From Thermotogae bacterium (GTDB taxonomy: Bacteria; Thermotogota; Thermotogae; Mesoaciditogales; Mesoaciditogaceae): a stretch of DNA of 61,350 nt. The first letter of the stretch is position 1, and every line of letters begins with the position of its first letter. The notes below the pieces were generated by a model, which worked only from the letters and a program-made list of their open reading frames with translations, ran no database searches and was not told where the DNA came from. This document shows, piece by piece, positions 34,890-44,193 of this stretch. A program made the position numbers and the translations under genes. Location of the stretch: contig JALSLY010000031.1 of NCBI GenBank assembly GCA_026988035.1, positions 1-61,350 of the forward strand. The letters are read 5' to 3'.

Positions 34890-36378
34890 AGTTGAGAATA
34901 TCCATAAATCTTTTTCCGGGGTTGAGGTTCTTAAGAACATTAATTTGGGGATCGAAAAGGGAGAAATACACGCCATTGTTGGAGAAAATGGAGCAGGAAA
35001 GTCTACTCTCATGAAAATCATTGCCGGAGAGTATGAGCCGACTGAGGGGAAATTATTCATAAACGATGAAGAAAAACATTTTGCTTCTCCATTAGATGCT
35101 ATAAACAGCGGAATTGCCCTCATCCATCAGGAATTTAGTTTGGTACCTCAATTAACCGTATATGAAAATATACATCTTGGTAGAGAACCATCTCGAAGAT
35201 TTATTGGTATTGAATTCGTTGACAAAAAGAAGATGAAAAGGGAAACCACAGAAGTGCTATCAAAACTCGAAGCTCTTCATATTTCTTCTGAATCACGAAT
35301 CAGAGATTTAAGTGTGGCAGACAAACAACTTGTTGAAATAGCAAAAGCTCTTTCAGTTAATTCAAGAATCCTAATAATGGATGAGCCAACTGCTGCGTTG
35401 ACGCTGAAAGAAACTGAAAATCTTTTTACAATATTAAAAAATCTCAAAAATCATGGTGTAACAATCATCTTCATATCTCACCGACTGGAAGAAATATTTG
35501 AAATAGCCGACAGAGTAAGCGTTTTAAGAAACGGCGAACTGATAGGGACTAAGAATATAGAAAAAGTTGTTATGGAAGACGTTGTTAGCATGATGGTAGG
35601 AAGGAGTTTAAAACACAGGTTTCCTGAAAAAGTTAAACACAACATTGGTGAAGTTATATTAAAAGTTGAGAAAGCATCGTCAGAGTCATTCTTTAAAAAT
35701 GTAAGTTTTGAGCTTCACAAGGGTGAAATACTTGGAATAGCGGGACTTGTGGGATGTGGAAATTCACAATTAGGAGAAGCCATTTTCGGGTTGAGGGAGT
35801 TAAATGGCACTGTCAAATTCGAGGGTCAGAATTTAAAAATCAAGAATCCAACTGATGCTATAAAGCATGGTATTCTGCTTGTTCCAGAAGATAGACACAC
35901 TTTAGGGCTTGTACTTCAACGCAACATAAAGGAGAATCACGCACTTCCAAATCTGGATTTCCTGACCAAACTTGGTTTTATCCGCTCAAAAAGAGAGAAG
36001 AAATCTGTTCTCTCAACAATAGGTTACCTCAACACTCAAGTCAGAGGAATAGGGCAAAGAGTTGAAACTCTCAGTGGTGGCAATCAGCAAAAGGTTGTAT
36101 TAGGGAAATGGATTGCTCGTTCCCCAAAAATATTAATACTTGACGAGCCAACGAGGGGAATAGACGTTGGAGCGAAATTCGAAATATACAAATTCATATA
36201 TGATCAGGCAGCAAAGGGGGTATCAATCATCATCATATCATCTGAGATTGCAGAAATTCTGAACCTTAGCGATAGAGTATTGGTCATGAGCGAGGGTCGA
36301 ATAACAGGTGAGCTCGATCCTAAAGAATCAACACAAGAAGATGTTCTATCACTTGCGGTAAAACGAAAGGAGAGTTAG
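34876..36378 (+). CDS. rbsA: Sugar ABC transporter ATP-binding protein, RbsA/MglA type
   Basis: A 500-residue fused double ATPase. The N-terminal domain has Walker A GENGAGKST (about 36-44), signature-like LSVADKQLVEIAKAL and Walker B LIMDEPTAALT; the C-terminal domain has the degenerate loop GLVGCGNSQ and LSGGNQQKVVLGKW, as in RbsA. It energises import through the next permease. The class handles ribose, galactose, xylose, allose or autoinducer-2; the sugar cannot be fixed from this sequence, so the symbol is by class. Confidence 0.9.
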   Translation: MPILRVENIHKSFSGVEVLKNINLGIEKGEIHAIVGENGAGKSTLMKIIAGEYEPTEGKLFINDEEKHFASPLDAINSGIALIHQEFSLVPQLTVYENIHLGREPSRRFIGIEFVDKKKMKRETTEVLSKLEALHISSESRIRDLSVADKQLVEIAKALSVNSRILIMDEPTAALTLKETENLFTILKNLKNHGVTIIFISHRLEEIFEIADRVSVLRNGELIGTKNIEKVVMEDVVSMMVGRSLKHRFPEKVKHNIGEVILKVEKASSESFFKNVSFELHKGEILGIAGLVGCGNSQLGEAIFGLRELNGTVKFEGQNLKIKNPTDAIKHGILLVPEDRHTLGLVLQRNIKENHALPNLDFLTKLGFIRSKREKKSVLSTIGYLNTQVRGIGQRVETLSGGNQQKVVLGKWIARSPKILILDEPTRGIDVGAKFEIYKFIYDQAAKGVSIIIISSEIAEILNLSDRVLVMSEGRITGELDPKESTQEDVLSLAVKRKES

Positions 36379-36379
36379 A

Positions 36380-37330
36380 ATGTCAAAAACAATGAACTCG
36401 GACTTTATAAGAAAATATGGTGTCATTTTTGGATTAGGTGGAATTATTGTATTCTTCGCGATTGAATCCCCACAGTACTTTTTTACAATCTCTAACTTTA
36501 TGTTGATATCCAAGCAATCTTCTATAAACGCTCTCCTTGCTATAGGACAAATGTTCGTGATACTGACGGCAGGTATTGATCTGTCTGTAGGCTCAATGGC
36601 AGGATTGACAGGAGCTATTGCTGCTGGTGTCACGATCTTAACGGGTAGTGTCTTTTGGGGATTTCTCGCCGGACTAGCAGTAGGTGCGGGACTTGGAGCG
36701 GTTAATGGAATCATAGTTGCTCTGGCAAAAGTTCCAGCTTTTATAGCCACACTTGCGACCATGTCCGCCATTGCCGGTATTACTTTAATATACACGCAAG
36801 GACAGCCAATTTGGAATTTACCAAAAGAATTTACCTTTGCGGGTCAAGGAGAAATTGGTGATATTCCCTTTCCCATTATACTGATGGCCATAGTTTTCAT
36901 AATTGCATGGATCATTCTCACTTTCACTAAATATGGTCGACATGTCTACGCCGTTGGTGGCAATATTCGGGCATCTCGCGCAGCTGGAATAAAAATAAAA
37001 TCTGTTTTGATCAGTGTTTATACCATAAGCGGCTTTCTCGCAGCACTGGGTGGAATTGTACTCGCTTCCAGACTTGGAACTGCAGAACCAACAGCTGGCA
37101 CCGGCTACGAGTTAGATGCTATAGCAGCTGTTGTTTTAGGAGGAACAAGCCTTTTTGGGGGCGAGGGATGGATAGTTGGAACAATAGTTGGAGCTTACAT
37201 AATAGGTGTCCTAAACAACGGCATGACTATTATGAACATATCACCGTATTATCAAGAAGTGGTAAAAGGTGTTGTTATCTTGTTAGCTGTTATGCTAACG
37301 AGTTTTGGAAAGAAATTCTGGAATGAGTGA
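36380..37330 (+). CDS. rbsC: Sugar ABC transporter permease, RbsC type
   Basis: A 316-residue BPD_transp_2 permease with about nine to ten helices. The segment VILTAGIDLSVGSMAGLTGAIAAG is the family hallmark, and GRHVYAVGGNIRASRAAGIKIK is the cytoplasmic coupling region that contacts RbsA. It begins one base after rbsA stops, with GGAGAG overlapping the rbsA end as ribosome site. Confidence 0.92.
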   Translation: MSKTMNSDFIRKYGVIFGLGGIIVFFAIESPQYFFTISNFMLISKQSSINALLAIGQMFVILTAGIDLSVGSMAGLTGAIAAGVTILTGSVFWGFLAGLAVGAGLGAVNGIIVALAKVPAFIATLATMSAIAGITLIYTQGQPIWNLPKEFTFAGQGEIGDIPFPIILMAIVFIIAWIILTFTKYGRHVYAVGGNIRASRAAGIKIKSVLISVYTISGFLAALGGIVLASRLGTAEPTAGTGYELDAIAAVVLGGTSLFGGEGWIVGTIVGAYIIGVLNNGMTIMNISPYYQEVVKGVVILLAVMLTSFGKKFWNE

Positions 37331-37373
37331 TGTGGGGGGAGAATCCCCTTAAAATCTTAGGAGGTGTTCGTGC

Positions 37374-38291
37374 ATGAAAAGGTATCTGATTCTATTAGCG
37401 GTGATGTTGGTTGGCGTTACAGCCATCTCTGTAGCTTTAACAATCGGATTCTGTGTTTCAACTCTCAACAATCCTTTCTTTGTTTCTTTTACAAATGGAG
37501 CAAAAGCTGAAGCGCAGATCCTCGGTATTAATCTGATCGTCGAGAATGCTAGAAACAGCAACAGCACTCAGTACAGTCAAGTAGAAGATCTCATACAAAG
37601 GAAAGTAGATGCTATAATTCTCAACCCAACAGATGCTGATGCACTCGTTCCCGCAGTTAAAGACGCAAATAAAGCGGGGATTCCAGTAATTACTCTGGAC
37701 AGATCTGTCAATGGCGGAGAGGTAGCGGTTTTCATAGCATCCGATAATGTAGCAGGTGGAAGAATGGCAGCCAATTATATAGCAAAGATACTGAAAGGAA
37801 AAGGAGATATCGTTCTGCTAACAGGAATCCCAGGAGCATCCGCAACTAGGGAAAGAACAAAGGGTTTCATGGAAGTCATATCAAAGTACCCAAATATCCA
37901 CATTGTGGCAAACCAAACAGCCAACTTCGACATGGCTCAAGGGTTAACCGTTACTGAATCAATACTTGTGGCCCACCCCAAAATAGATGCCATCTTTGCC
38001 GAAAATGATTCAATGGCTCTCGGAGCAATTCAAGCAATAAAATCAGCAGGCAGAAAGGGAATAATCGTTGTAGGTTTTGACGGAATTCCACAAGGCGTCC
38101 AAGCTGTGAAAGAGGGCACGGAGGCCCTTGATGTTGCTCAACAACCATACAGAATGGGAGCCCTTGGTGTATCAGCAGCCTTTTTCACTGTTAATGGACT
38201 AAAATTCACTCCCGCTCACCTTGCAATGCCACTTTTCCCTCTTACCAAAAATAACGTTGATGCGTGGATTGCAGCTCATCCATCTCATTAA
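37374..38291 (+). CDS. rbsB: Sugar-binding protein of the ribose-type importer
   Basis: A 305-residue Peripla_BP_4-type receptor with a signal peptide (KRYLILLAVMLVGVTAISVA). The start of the mature chain, GFCVSTLNNPFFVSFTNGAKAEA, and the DAIILNPTDADALVPAV and VITLDRSVNGG strands match RbsB-like proteins, with the Asp/Arg pattern of pentose/hexose sites. AGGAGGTG lies 7 bases from the ATG, stronger than its neighbours, fitting high receptor expression. A small GGGGA/TCCCC hairpin in the 43-base gap before it is too weak to be a terminator. Confidence 0.92.
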   Translation: MKRYLILLAVMLVGVTAISVALTIGFCVSTLNNPFFVSFTNGAKAEAQILGINLIVENARNSNSTQYSQVEDLIQRKVDAIILNPTDADALVPAVKDANKAGIPVITLDRSVNGGEVAVFIASDNVAGGRMAANYIAKILKGKGDIVLLTGIPGASATRERTKGFMEVISKYPNIHIVANQTANFDMAQGLTVTESILVAHPKIDAIFAENDSMALGAIQAIKSAGRKGIIVVGFDGIPQGVQAVKEGTEALDVAQQPYRMGALGVSAAFFTVNGLKFTPAHLAMPLFPLTKNNVDAWIAAHPSH

Positions 38292-38314
38292 AGTAAAATA
38301 TTCTTAACTAATTG

Positions 38315-38337
38315 AAAAGCCCCCAATGGGGGCTTTT
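38315..38337 (+). terminator. Bidirectional terminator between convergent sugar importers
   Basis: AAAAGCCCCC/GGGGGCTTTT with a 3-base loop; T residues follow on both strands, so it serves rbsB (plus) and the MalG-like gene (minus), whose stop is 13 bases away. Confidence 0.92.
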
Positions 38338-38350
38338 ACCTATCTTTTAC

Positions 38351-39166
38351 CTATCCCTTAACTGCTCCACCAAGCAATCCTTTGATGAAATATTTCCCCA
38401 TTATAAGATAAACGATAATAGTTGGTAAGGCCGTCAAAAGCGCACCAGCCATTAATGTATTCCACTGTGATATCATCGAACCCTTGAGATTGTTAAGCAT
38501 AACCGTTACAGGCCGTATGTTGGGCATAGATCCGAGAGTTAAACCGAAAAGAAAATTGTTCCATATATTTGTGAATTGCCATATTACTGCAACTACTATA
38601 CCTGGAACGGATATGGGTATCATGATTTTGGTGTATATCTGCCACACATTAGCTCCGTCAACTTTTCCCGCTTCTATCAAACTTGTCGGCACAGAGCTGT
38701 AAAAATTTCTAAAAATCAACGTTGTTATGGGTATCCCATAAGCTGTGTGCGTAACGATCAGAGACCATATATTACCGTAAAGGTGTACTGTTGCCATGAA
38801 TTTCACTAACGGTATCAGTACTACCTGATATGGCAAAAACATTCCGAATAAAATGAAGAGAAAAACCGTATTCGCTCCCTTGAATCTGATCTTTGTCAGA
38901 GCAAATCCTCCCAACGACCCCAAAAAGACAGAGAATATAACAGCGGGTATGGTAAACTCAAAACTATTGATGAAACCCTGTTTCAACCCATGCCATGCTA
39001 CTACAAATCCAGACCAATCTATGTGAGTTGGAAAGCTCCACGAACTTGTTGAGTATATTTCTGAAAGTGACTTCAAGGATGTAACTACCAAAAAATATAT
39101 AGGAAAAAGAAAAAAGATTGTTGCCACAATTAAAATCACATATACTCCTACCCTTGATAATTTCAT
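38351..39166 (-). CDS. Sugar ABC transporter permease, MalG type
   Basis: A 271-residue permease (ATG 39166 with GGAGGA 6 bases upstream, forming an ATGA overlap with the preceding permease). It has six helices and the EAA loop EAGKVDGANVWQIYTKIMIPISVPG near residue 170 that docks on the shared ATPase. A frame extending 62 codons further upstream is non-coding: that stretch is basic, Cys-rich and lies opposite the MalF-like gene. No ATPase gene accompanies this importer, so it probably uses a shared MsmK-type ATPase elsewhere. Confidence 0.92.
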   Translation of the reverse strand: MKLSRVGVYVILIVATIFFLFPIYFLVVTSLKSLSEIYSTSSWSFPTHIDWSGFVVAWHGLKQGFINSFEFTIPAVIFSVFLGSLGGFALTKIRFKGANTVFLFILFGMFLPYQVVLIPLVKFMATVHLYGNIWSLIVTHTAYGIPITTLIFRNFYSSVPTSLIEAGKVDGANVWQIYTKIMIPISVPGIVVAVIWQFTNIWNNFLFGLTLGSMPNIRPVTVMLNNLKGSMISQWNTLMAGALLTALPTIIVYLIMGKYFIKGLLGGAVKG

Positions 39167-40044
39167 GATTCTTCCTCCGTTATTTTTCCAGCTATAAACA
39201 AATACGGAATGACTACTGCGAGTGTCAATAAAAAGACTATAACAGCGATCGCTGCACCTTGAGCCACAAAGTTCTGTTTGAAAGCTGCGATAAACATATA
39301 AACTGCTGGCATATCTGTTGCAAATGCAGGCCCTCCGGATGTCATAACCCAAATAATATCAAACATCTGCAAAGAAAGTTGAACCATCAACACAAAAGCG
39401 GTAACGGTCGAAGATTGAACCATTGGAATTATTATATTCCAATAGAGTCTGAATCCATGAGCTCCATCCAACTTTGCTGCTTCTATTATTTCTTGAGGAA
39501 TGCCTCTCAGACCAGCGAGATATATCGATGTTGTAAAACCGGTGTACTGCCATATCGTTGCTATTATAATCGCAGGAAGGGCAAAGGACATACTTCCCAG
39601 CCAATTTATCGTTGGCAACCTTATTGCTTTTAAAAGTACATCTATAGCTCCATTTGTGGGATCGTAAAGCCACACCCAAATGGTTCCTGACACCACAAGC
39701 GATATAGCCATGGGAAGAAGGAATACTGTTCTGAAAAAGCTTTCGAACTTCACACCTTTGTTGAGCAAGGATGCAAGAAAAAAACCAAGTACCATTGATC
39801 CCAAAACAAAAAAAGGCAAAAAAGTGAAGTTGTTTATGAGATCCATCCGAAATCTCAAATTATTTGTAAAAAGTGAAAAGTAGTTACTCAATCCAGCAAA
39901 AGACCAATTGGGTAGTAACGTGTTCCAATTTGTGAAAGAAACTGCCACTGTCCATGCTATGAAAGCATAAACGAAAGTTCCAACTATTATAACTGACGGT
40001 AGAATGAATCCAATCCATTCAAATGATCTCTTATTCATCAACAA
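39163..40044 (-). CDS. Sugar ABC transporter permease, MalF type
   Basis: A 293-residue permease with six helices and the EAA loop EAAKLDGAHGFRLYWNIIIPMVQSS. It lacks the long periplasmic loop of enteric MalF, as usual for Thermotoga-type importers. It is preceded by GGAGG and follows the binding-protein gene across a hairpin terminator; it overlaps the MalG-like gene by 4 bases. Confidence 0.92.
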   Translation of the reverse strand: MLMNKRSFEWIGFILPSVIIVGTFVYAFIAWTVAVSFTNWNTLLPNWSFAGLSNYFSLFTNNLRFRMDLINNFTFLPFFVLGSMVLGFFLASLLNKGVKFESFFRTVFLLPMAISLVVSGTIWVWLYDPTNGAIDVLLKAIRLPTINWLGSMSFALPAIIIATIWQYTGFTTSIYLAGLRGIPQEIIEAAKLDGAHGFRLYWNIIIPMVQSSTVTAFVLMVQLSLQMFDIIWVMTSGGPAFATDMPAVYMFIAAFKQNFVAQGAAIAVIVFLLTLAVVIPYLFIAGKITEEES

Positions 40045-40050
40045 TCCTCC

Positions 40051-40085
40051 AAAAAATTAAAGGGAGGAGAGAATTATCTCCTCCC
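40051..40085 (-). terminator. Partial terminator after the sugar-binding protein gene
   Basis: On the minus strand a 9-bp stem GGGAGGAGA/TCTCCTCCC (40077-40085 with 40062-40070, 6-base loop) is followed by TTTAATTTTTT. It separates receptor from permeases and probably limits permease expression. Confidence 0.85.
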
Positions 40086-40100
40086 GTAGTTATTTTCTGC

Positions 40101-41366
40101 TCAGTGAACCAACTTTTGGGGTGTCAAGTATTGAGCATTAATGGCATTGAGATAGTTAACAGCCTGCTCAATTGACATACTTGGATGATACTGAACAACG
40201 GTCAGTGCATTCTCCCACGCTGTTACAAATGGCGCCGGAGCTTCACTGCCGTGAACAGCAGAAGCAACAAGTATATCTGTTTTGAGTTCTTTCATATTAG
40301 CAACCTGTACAGAATTAAATCCAGTAGTTGGCACATCTATTCTTGCCGGGATAGAGCCTTTTATTTGGTTGAATATTGCTTGGCCCTTTACGCTTGCTAT
40401 CGTTTTAAGCCAGTCGTACGCGTACTTTTTTTGAGTTGTGGATAATCCTTTTGGAACCGGAAACGCATCTATAACGAGATTGTACACACCTTGGCTTCCG
40501 GGAACAGCTACAGCACCATAATCAATGCCGGCTTTAAGACCTAATCCCATGAAGTATCCATTTGCCCAGTCTCCCATGATCGTCATGGCAGCTTTACCAT
40601 TTGCGACCAAGCCACATGCTTGATCCCATGTGAGAGAAGCATGATTTTCATTTACATAATTTTCCATTATGTATCTGAAATCCTCAAGCGCTTTCTGAAC
40701 TTTTGAATTGGAATAATTCACTTTTCCTTGAAAGAAATCATCATAAGTTTTGGGTCCTGCAATGGCAAGTAATCCTTCTTCAAAAACCATAGCTGCTGGC
40801 CATTGGTACCTATCGCCAACCGCAAGTGGTGTGTATCCAGCGGCCTTTATTTTTTTCATGGTATTCATGAGACCTTGAAATGTCGTAGGCACTTTTAACC
40901 CCAACTTTTTGAAGATCGACATGTTATACCACAACATGTTAGCTCTGTGGATATCCATTGGAACAGCATAAAATTTCCCACCGTAACTACAAAGTTCCTG
41001 AATTCTCTTTGGAAAAACTTTTGTCCACCCTTCAGATTGCCAAAGATTAGTTATAGGGTCTAAAAGTTTGGCACTGGTATATTCATACATCTCCCATCCA
41101 GCATGAACTTGGAACGTTGTTGGTGGAAGACCAGCAAATATCAACGACTTTATAACTGCATGCATATTAACACCAGCACCACCTGCAACTGGATTTTGCG
41201 TAATTTTAATCTCCGGATAGAGTTGATGGAAGTAATTAAGCTCAGCCGTTATGGCCTGCTTCTCCCCACCTGCAGTCCACCAATCGTAAATGGAAAACTG
41301 TGCTGCAATAACCGCGAGAGATCCAACAAGCGTTAGGATCACGAACAGAATCCCTATTTTCTTCAT
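40101..41366 (-). CDS. Glucose/mannose-type sugar-binding protein
   Basis: A 421-residue SBP_bac_1 receptor with a signal peptide (KKIGILFVILTLVGSLAVIAA). The mature start FSIYDWWTAGGEKQAI, then VAGGAGVNMHAVIKSLIFAGLPPTTFQVHAGWEM, and later IHRANMLWYN, MGDWANGYF and KGSIPARIDVP match, from memory, the Thermus thermophilus glucose/mannose-binding protein closely, including the WW, HAG and HR sugar-contacting regions. ATG 41366 is preferred over a GTG two codons earlier because GGAGGG lies at the right distance. It follows the ROK gene by 53 bases. Confidence 0.88.
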   Translation of the reverse strand: MKKIGILFVILTLVGSLAVIAAQFSIYDWWTAGGEKQAITAELNYFHQLYPEIKITQNPVAGGAGVNMHAVIKSLIFAGLPPTTFQVHAGWEMYEYTSAKLLDPITNLWQSEGWTKVFPKRIQELCSYGGKFYAVPMDIHRANMLWYNMSIFKKLGLKVPTTFQGLMNTMKKIKAAGYTPLAVGDRYQWPAAMVFEEGLLAIAGPKTYDDFFQGKVNYSNSKVQKALEDFRYIMENYVNENHASLTWDQACGLVANGKAAMTIMGDWANGYFMGLGLKAGIDYGAVAVPGSQGVYNLVIDAFPVPKGLSTTQKKYAYDWLKTIASVKGQAIFNQIKGSIPARIDVPTTGFNSVQVANMKELKTDILVASAVHGSEAPAPFVTAWENALTVVQYHPSMSIEQAVNYLNAINAQYLTPQKLVH

Positions 41367-41419
41367 TACCATCCCTCCTTAAAAATTAAAATGTTGGCCA
41401 ATGGCCGCAATTGGAAAAT

Positions 41420-42595
41420 TCATAACACTTTCAATGTTTCTATCATGTGCTCTATCGCCATGATATTTCCACCAACAATGGAAGCTGTTCTTCCACTGAA
41501 AACGGTATCTCTGAAGATCACACCATCTAAAGTTTTAGGCATTGACCGTTCAGAAATTCTTTCATACAACTCTTCTCCAAAGTTTCTCCATATCGAATCT
41601 GAATCTCCACCCATAATGATTATTTTGGGATTGAAAGTATTTACAATATTAATAATACCTATCGACAAATAATAGAGAAAGTCCTTCAAAGCTCTTCGTG
41701 CTTTTTGTTCTCCACGTTTGTTTGCTTTCACCAGTGAATCAAATTTTTCAGCAAGTGTCTTTCCGGTCAATTTTTTACCACTTTTCTCATACTCAGCAAC
41801 AGGTAAAGACAAAGAGGCAAAACGTTCAAGGCATCCATAATTTCCACAATGGCATTTCACATCAGATCTCGCTTCGACAACCGTGTGACCTACCTCAGCA
41901 CCTGCAAATCTTTCACCCCTCAAAATTTGGTGATTGATCATCACTCCTCCACCTATGCCTTGACTTACATAAAGAAAAAAAGCATTTCCGGATTTTTTCA
42001 CATCTTCTGAAATGGCACTCTCTGCAAGTATTGAAAGATTCGCCTCATTGTCAGCAAAAATAGGTTGACGACAATGGATCAAATCGCGTAATCTCACATT
42101 TCTCCAATTGAGGTTTGGAGCATATACGATTTCTGCTTTTCGAGGATCTACAATACCCGGGAATGCAAAAACGACTGATGTACGTTCCGGATCAACTGGT
42201 TGCTCTTTCTCAATTAATTCTAAAAAATCATTGACATGGACTATGAATTTCGAGAGTGTTTCTGTTGGAAATTCGTACAACTTTTCAGTTGACTTGTCAA
42301 GATAGCCAATCGCCACTTCAGTTTGTTCAACCCCAACATTAAAAACAACACTCGAGCAAAATTTTTTGGTCAAGAACAAACTTGTTGCCTTTCTACCAAG
42401 TGGGCTTGTTTGTACTTGAGCACCTTCTTCGACAAAACCCATTTCGACAAGATCATAAATGATCCTTCCTATTGTGCTTGGAGTTAACCCCGTTGTTCGA
42501 GAAAGTTCTATACGAGTAAGAAAGCCCTTTTCAACAAGAGTTTTTAGAATCAAGCGTTCATTTAGTAATTTCATACTCTGAGAATTTATTTTCAT
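41420..42595 (-). CDS. ROK-family transcriptional repressor (NagC/XylR-like)
   Basis: A 391-residue regulator: winged HTH (about 14-62, ILKTLVEKGFLTRIELSRTTGLTPSTIGRIIYDLVEMG), then a ROK sugar-binding domain with DNEANLSILAE, GIGGGVMINHQILRGERFAGAEVGHT and the zinc motif CHCGNYGCLE (about residue 245). The start ATG 42595 has GGAG 6 bases upstream. As first gene of the operon with a glucose/mannose-type importer, it probably represses that operon and responds to the sugar. Confidence 0.93.
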   Translation of the reverse strand: MKINSQSMKLLNERLILKTLVEKGFLTRIELSRTTGLTPSTIGRIIYDLVEMGFVEEGAQVQTSPLGRKATSLFLTKKFCSSVVFNVGVEQTEVAIGYLDKSTEKLYEFPTETLSKFIVHVNDFLELIEKEQPVDPERTSVVFAFPGIVDPRKAEIVYAPNLNWRNVRLRDLIHCRQPIFADNEANLSILAESAISEDVKKSGNAFFLYVSQGIGGGVMINHQILRGERFAGAEVGHTVVEARSDVKCHCGNYGCLERFASLSLPVAEYEKSGKKLTGKTLAEKFDSLVKANKRGEQKARRALKDFLYYLSIGIINIVNTFNPKIIIMGGDSDSIWRNFGEELYERISERSMPKTLDGVIFRDTVFSGRTASIVGGNIMAIEHMIETLKVL

Positions 42596-42624
42596 GGACA
42601 ACTCCTAATATTTTTTTCGTTAAA

Positions 42625-42653
42625 ATAATAAACTCCTCTTACCATAAAAACAA
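42625..42653 (-). promoter_or_regulatory. Promoter of the ROK-sugar importer operon
   Basis: Minus-strand TTGTTT (42648-42653) and TATTAT (42625-42630) with a 17-base spacer, 30 bases before the ROK start. Confidence 0.7.
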
Positions 42654-42744
42654 GCCTCATTTTTGTCGAATTTTTGCTGTTATAGTTGGTTGTGAGAAAT
42701 TAGCGGATATTAGAAGCCTGATGCTCAAATTCTCTTGAATTTGC

Positions 42745-44193
42745 TTAAAAAAACTTTGTTTTTGGGCTAAACAAAGTAATATTTACACTTTCAAGCTGAG
42801 ATTTTCCGATTTCTTTCACGATTGGAACAACAATCTTGGAACCTTCGCGTTTTTTATCCATATCAAGCCATTTTTCGAGAATCGGGATCTCGATTTTTTT
42901 AAAATTTAGCATCTCAACAACGTTTCTTATTCTGTCAACAATTGAAGGGCTGAATTTTTCAGACTCTACGATCATACCAATAGCAACAGCATGTCCATGC
43001 GAAATTCTGTTCTGACTTGCACTTTCTATCGCATGTGCAATCGTATGCCCAAAGTTCAAAATATGTCTGAATTTTTTATCGAACGGATCTTTACTTACCA
43101 CTTCTATTTTATCTTTCACAGCAAGTTTCACCATTTCATCAACGCTTTCAAGATTTCTCTTCAGGATTCTTTTTATATTATTTTCTATGTATTCGAAGAG
43201 TTTTTTATCGTAAACGATTCCCATCTTCAACGCTTCGACAATTCCTTCTTTGAATTTTTCATCGCTTAAACTCAGTGAAAATATTGGATTCACGAAAACC
43301 TTTGGTTTTCCAAAAGCGCCTATCAAGTTTTTAGCTCCCTTAAAATTGATTGCGAACTTCCCACCGATCGATGCATCGACCATCCCAAGTAAAGTCGTTG
43401 GCACCAGTTCAAAAGGAACTCCACGCATAAACGTTAGAGACGCAAACCCAACCGCGTCGGTAAGAGTTCCTCCACCGATTGCACGAATTCGAGATGTTCT
43501 GGAAATTCCGAAGTTTAAAAATTTCTCCCATAGTTCCTCTATACGGTTAACACTTTTGAGATCTTCTCCATCCTCAACAACAATGCCTGATGCTCCCCAA
43601 ATTCTATTGACGTTTTTTGCCAAAACAACTACGCCATCATTCGGAGGCAACGAACCATGAAAGATCTTGACTTCCTGAAAAGTATCCATTTTCTCAATTA
43701 TCTTGTCAGATACGACCTTATTCACTATCTTAGCCGCTACTTCATAAGGTGAAAGTTTGTCCGCATTGATTGTTTCAAAGAGCTTGTACAAATTCCTTCT
43801 CTTTTTTTGAAGAGACATAAAGTATGCTTTCCCTTTTTTAACCAACGGTCGCGAAGAATTTTTAACTCTTCTCCATAGCTCTTCTGGTTGAATTTCAAGG
43901 TAAAAAGTTCTCATTGCTTTGAGAATTTCCAGATTTTTCGGCTTTTCAATGACTCCTCCTCCTGTCGAAATAACAATGTTTTTGCGTCTACAAAATTTCT
44001 CAAGCAATTCCTCTTCCTTTTCTCTAAACTTCCCTTCACCATGAGTCTCAAAAAAAATAGATATCGATCCGTATCTTTTTTCAAATTCTTCATCCAAATC
44101 CACTTGAGTGAATCCAAGCATGTCAGCAAGCTTTTTCCCAATTTCACTCTTTCCACTCCCCATCATGCCAACTAAAGCAATCCTGTCATCCAT
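42745..44193 (-). CDS. aroKB: Bifunctional shikimate kinase / 3-dehydroquinate synthase
   Basis: A 482-residue fusion. Residues 1-165 are shikimate kinase (Walker A GMMGSGKS at 9-16, DLDEEFEKRYG, STGGGVIEKPKN). From about 175 it is 3-dehydroquinate synthase: AIGGGTLTDAVGFASLTFMRGV, PTTLLGMVDASIGGK, and the zinc ligands in EALKMG, HILNFGHTIAHAIE and SHGHAVAIGM. It therefore supplies pathway steps 2 and 5. The AroK-AroB fusion is known from Thermotoga. The start overlaps aroC by 8 bases, and the end carries an operon terminator inside the coding sequence. Confidence 0.95.
   Translation of the reverse strand: MDDRIALVGMMGSGKSEIGKKLADMLGFTQVDLDEEFEKRYGSISIFFETHGEGKFREKEEELLEKFCRRKNIVISTGGGVIEKPKNLEILKAMRTFYLEIQPEELWRRVKNSSRPLVKKGKAYFMSLQKKRRNLYKLFETINADKLSPYEVAAKIVNKVVSDKIIEKMDTFQEVKIFHGSLPPNDGVVVLAKNVNRIWGASGIVVEDGEDLKSVNRIEELWEKFLNFGISRTSRIRAIGGGTLTDAVGFASLTFMRGVPFELVPTTLLGMVDASIGGKFAINFKGAKNLIGAFGKPKVFVNPIFSLSLSDEKFKEGIVEALKMGIVYDKKLFEYIENNIKRILKRNLESVDEMVKLAVKDKIEVVSKDPFDKKFRHILNFGHTIAHAIESASQNRISHGHAVAIGMIVESEKFSPSIVDRIRNVVEMLNFKKIEIPILEKWLDMDKKREGSKIVVPIVKEIGKSQLESVNITLFSPKTKFF
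42746..42777 (-). terminator. Terminator of the aroF-aroKB operon, inside the aroKB end
   Basis: Minus-strand ACTTTGTTT (42770-42777 region) pairs with AAACAAAGT (42753-42761) and is followed by seven T residues (42746-42752). The stem covers the last codons of aroKB and the T-run contains its stop codon. Confidence 0.75.

Noticed and set aside
37331-37373. Hairpin GGGGA/TCCCC between rbsC and rbsB as a terminator
   Set aside because: Stem of about five pairs and no T-run; too weak to call.
39167-39352. Upstream extension of the MalG-like permease by 62 codons
   Set aside because: Basic, Cys-rich residues opposite to conserved MalF-like coding sequence; a good ribosome site supports ATG 39166 instead.
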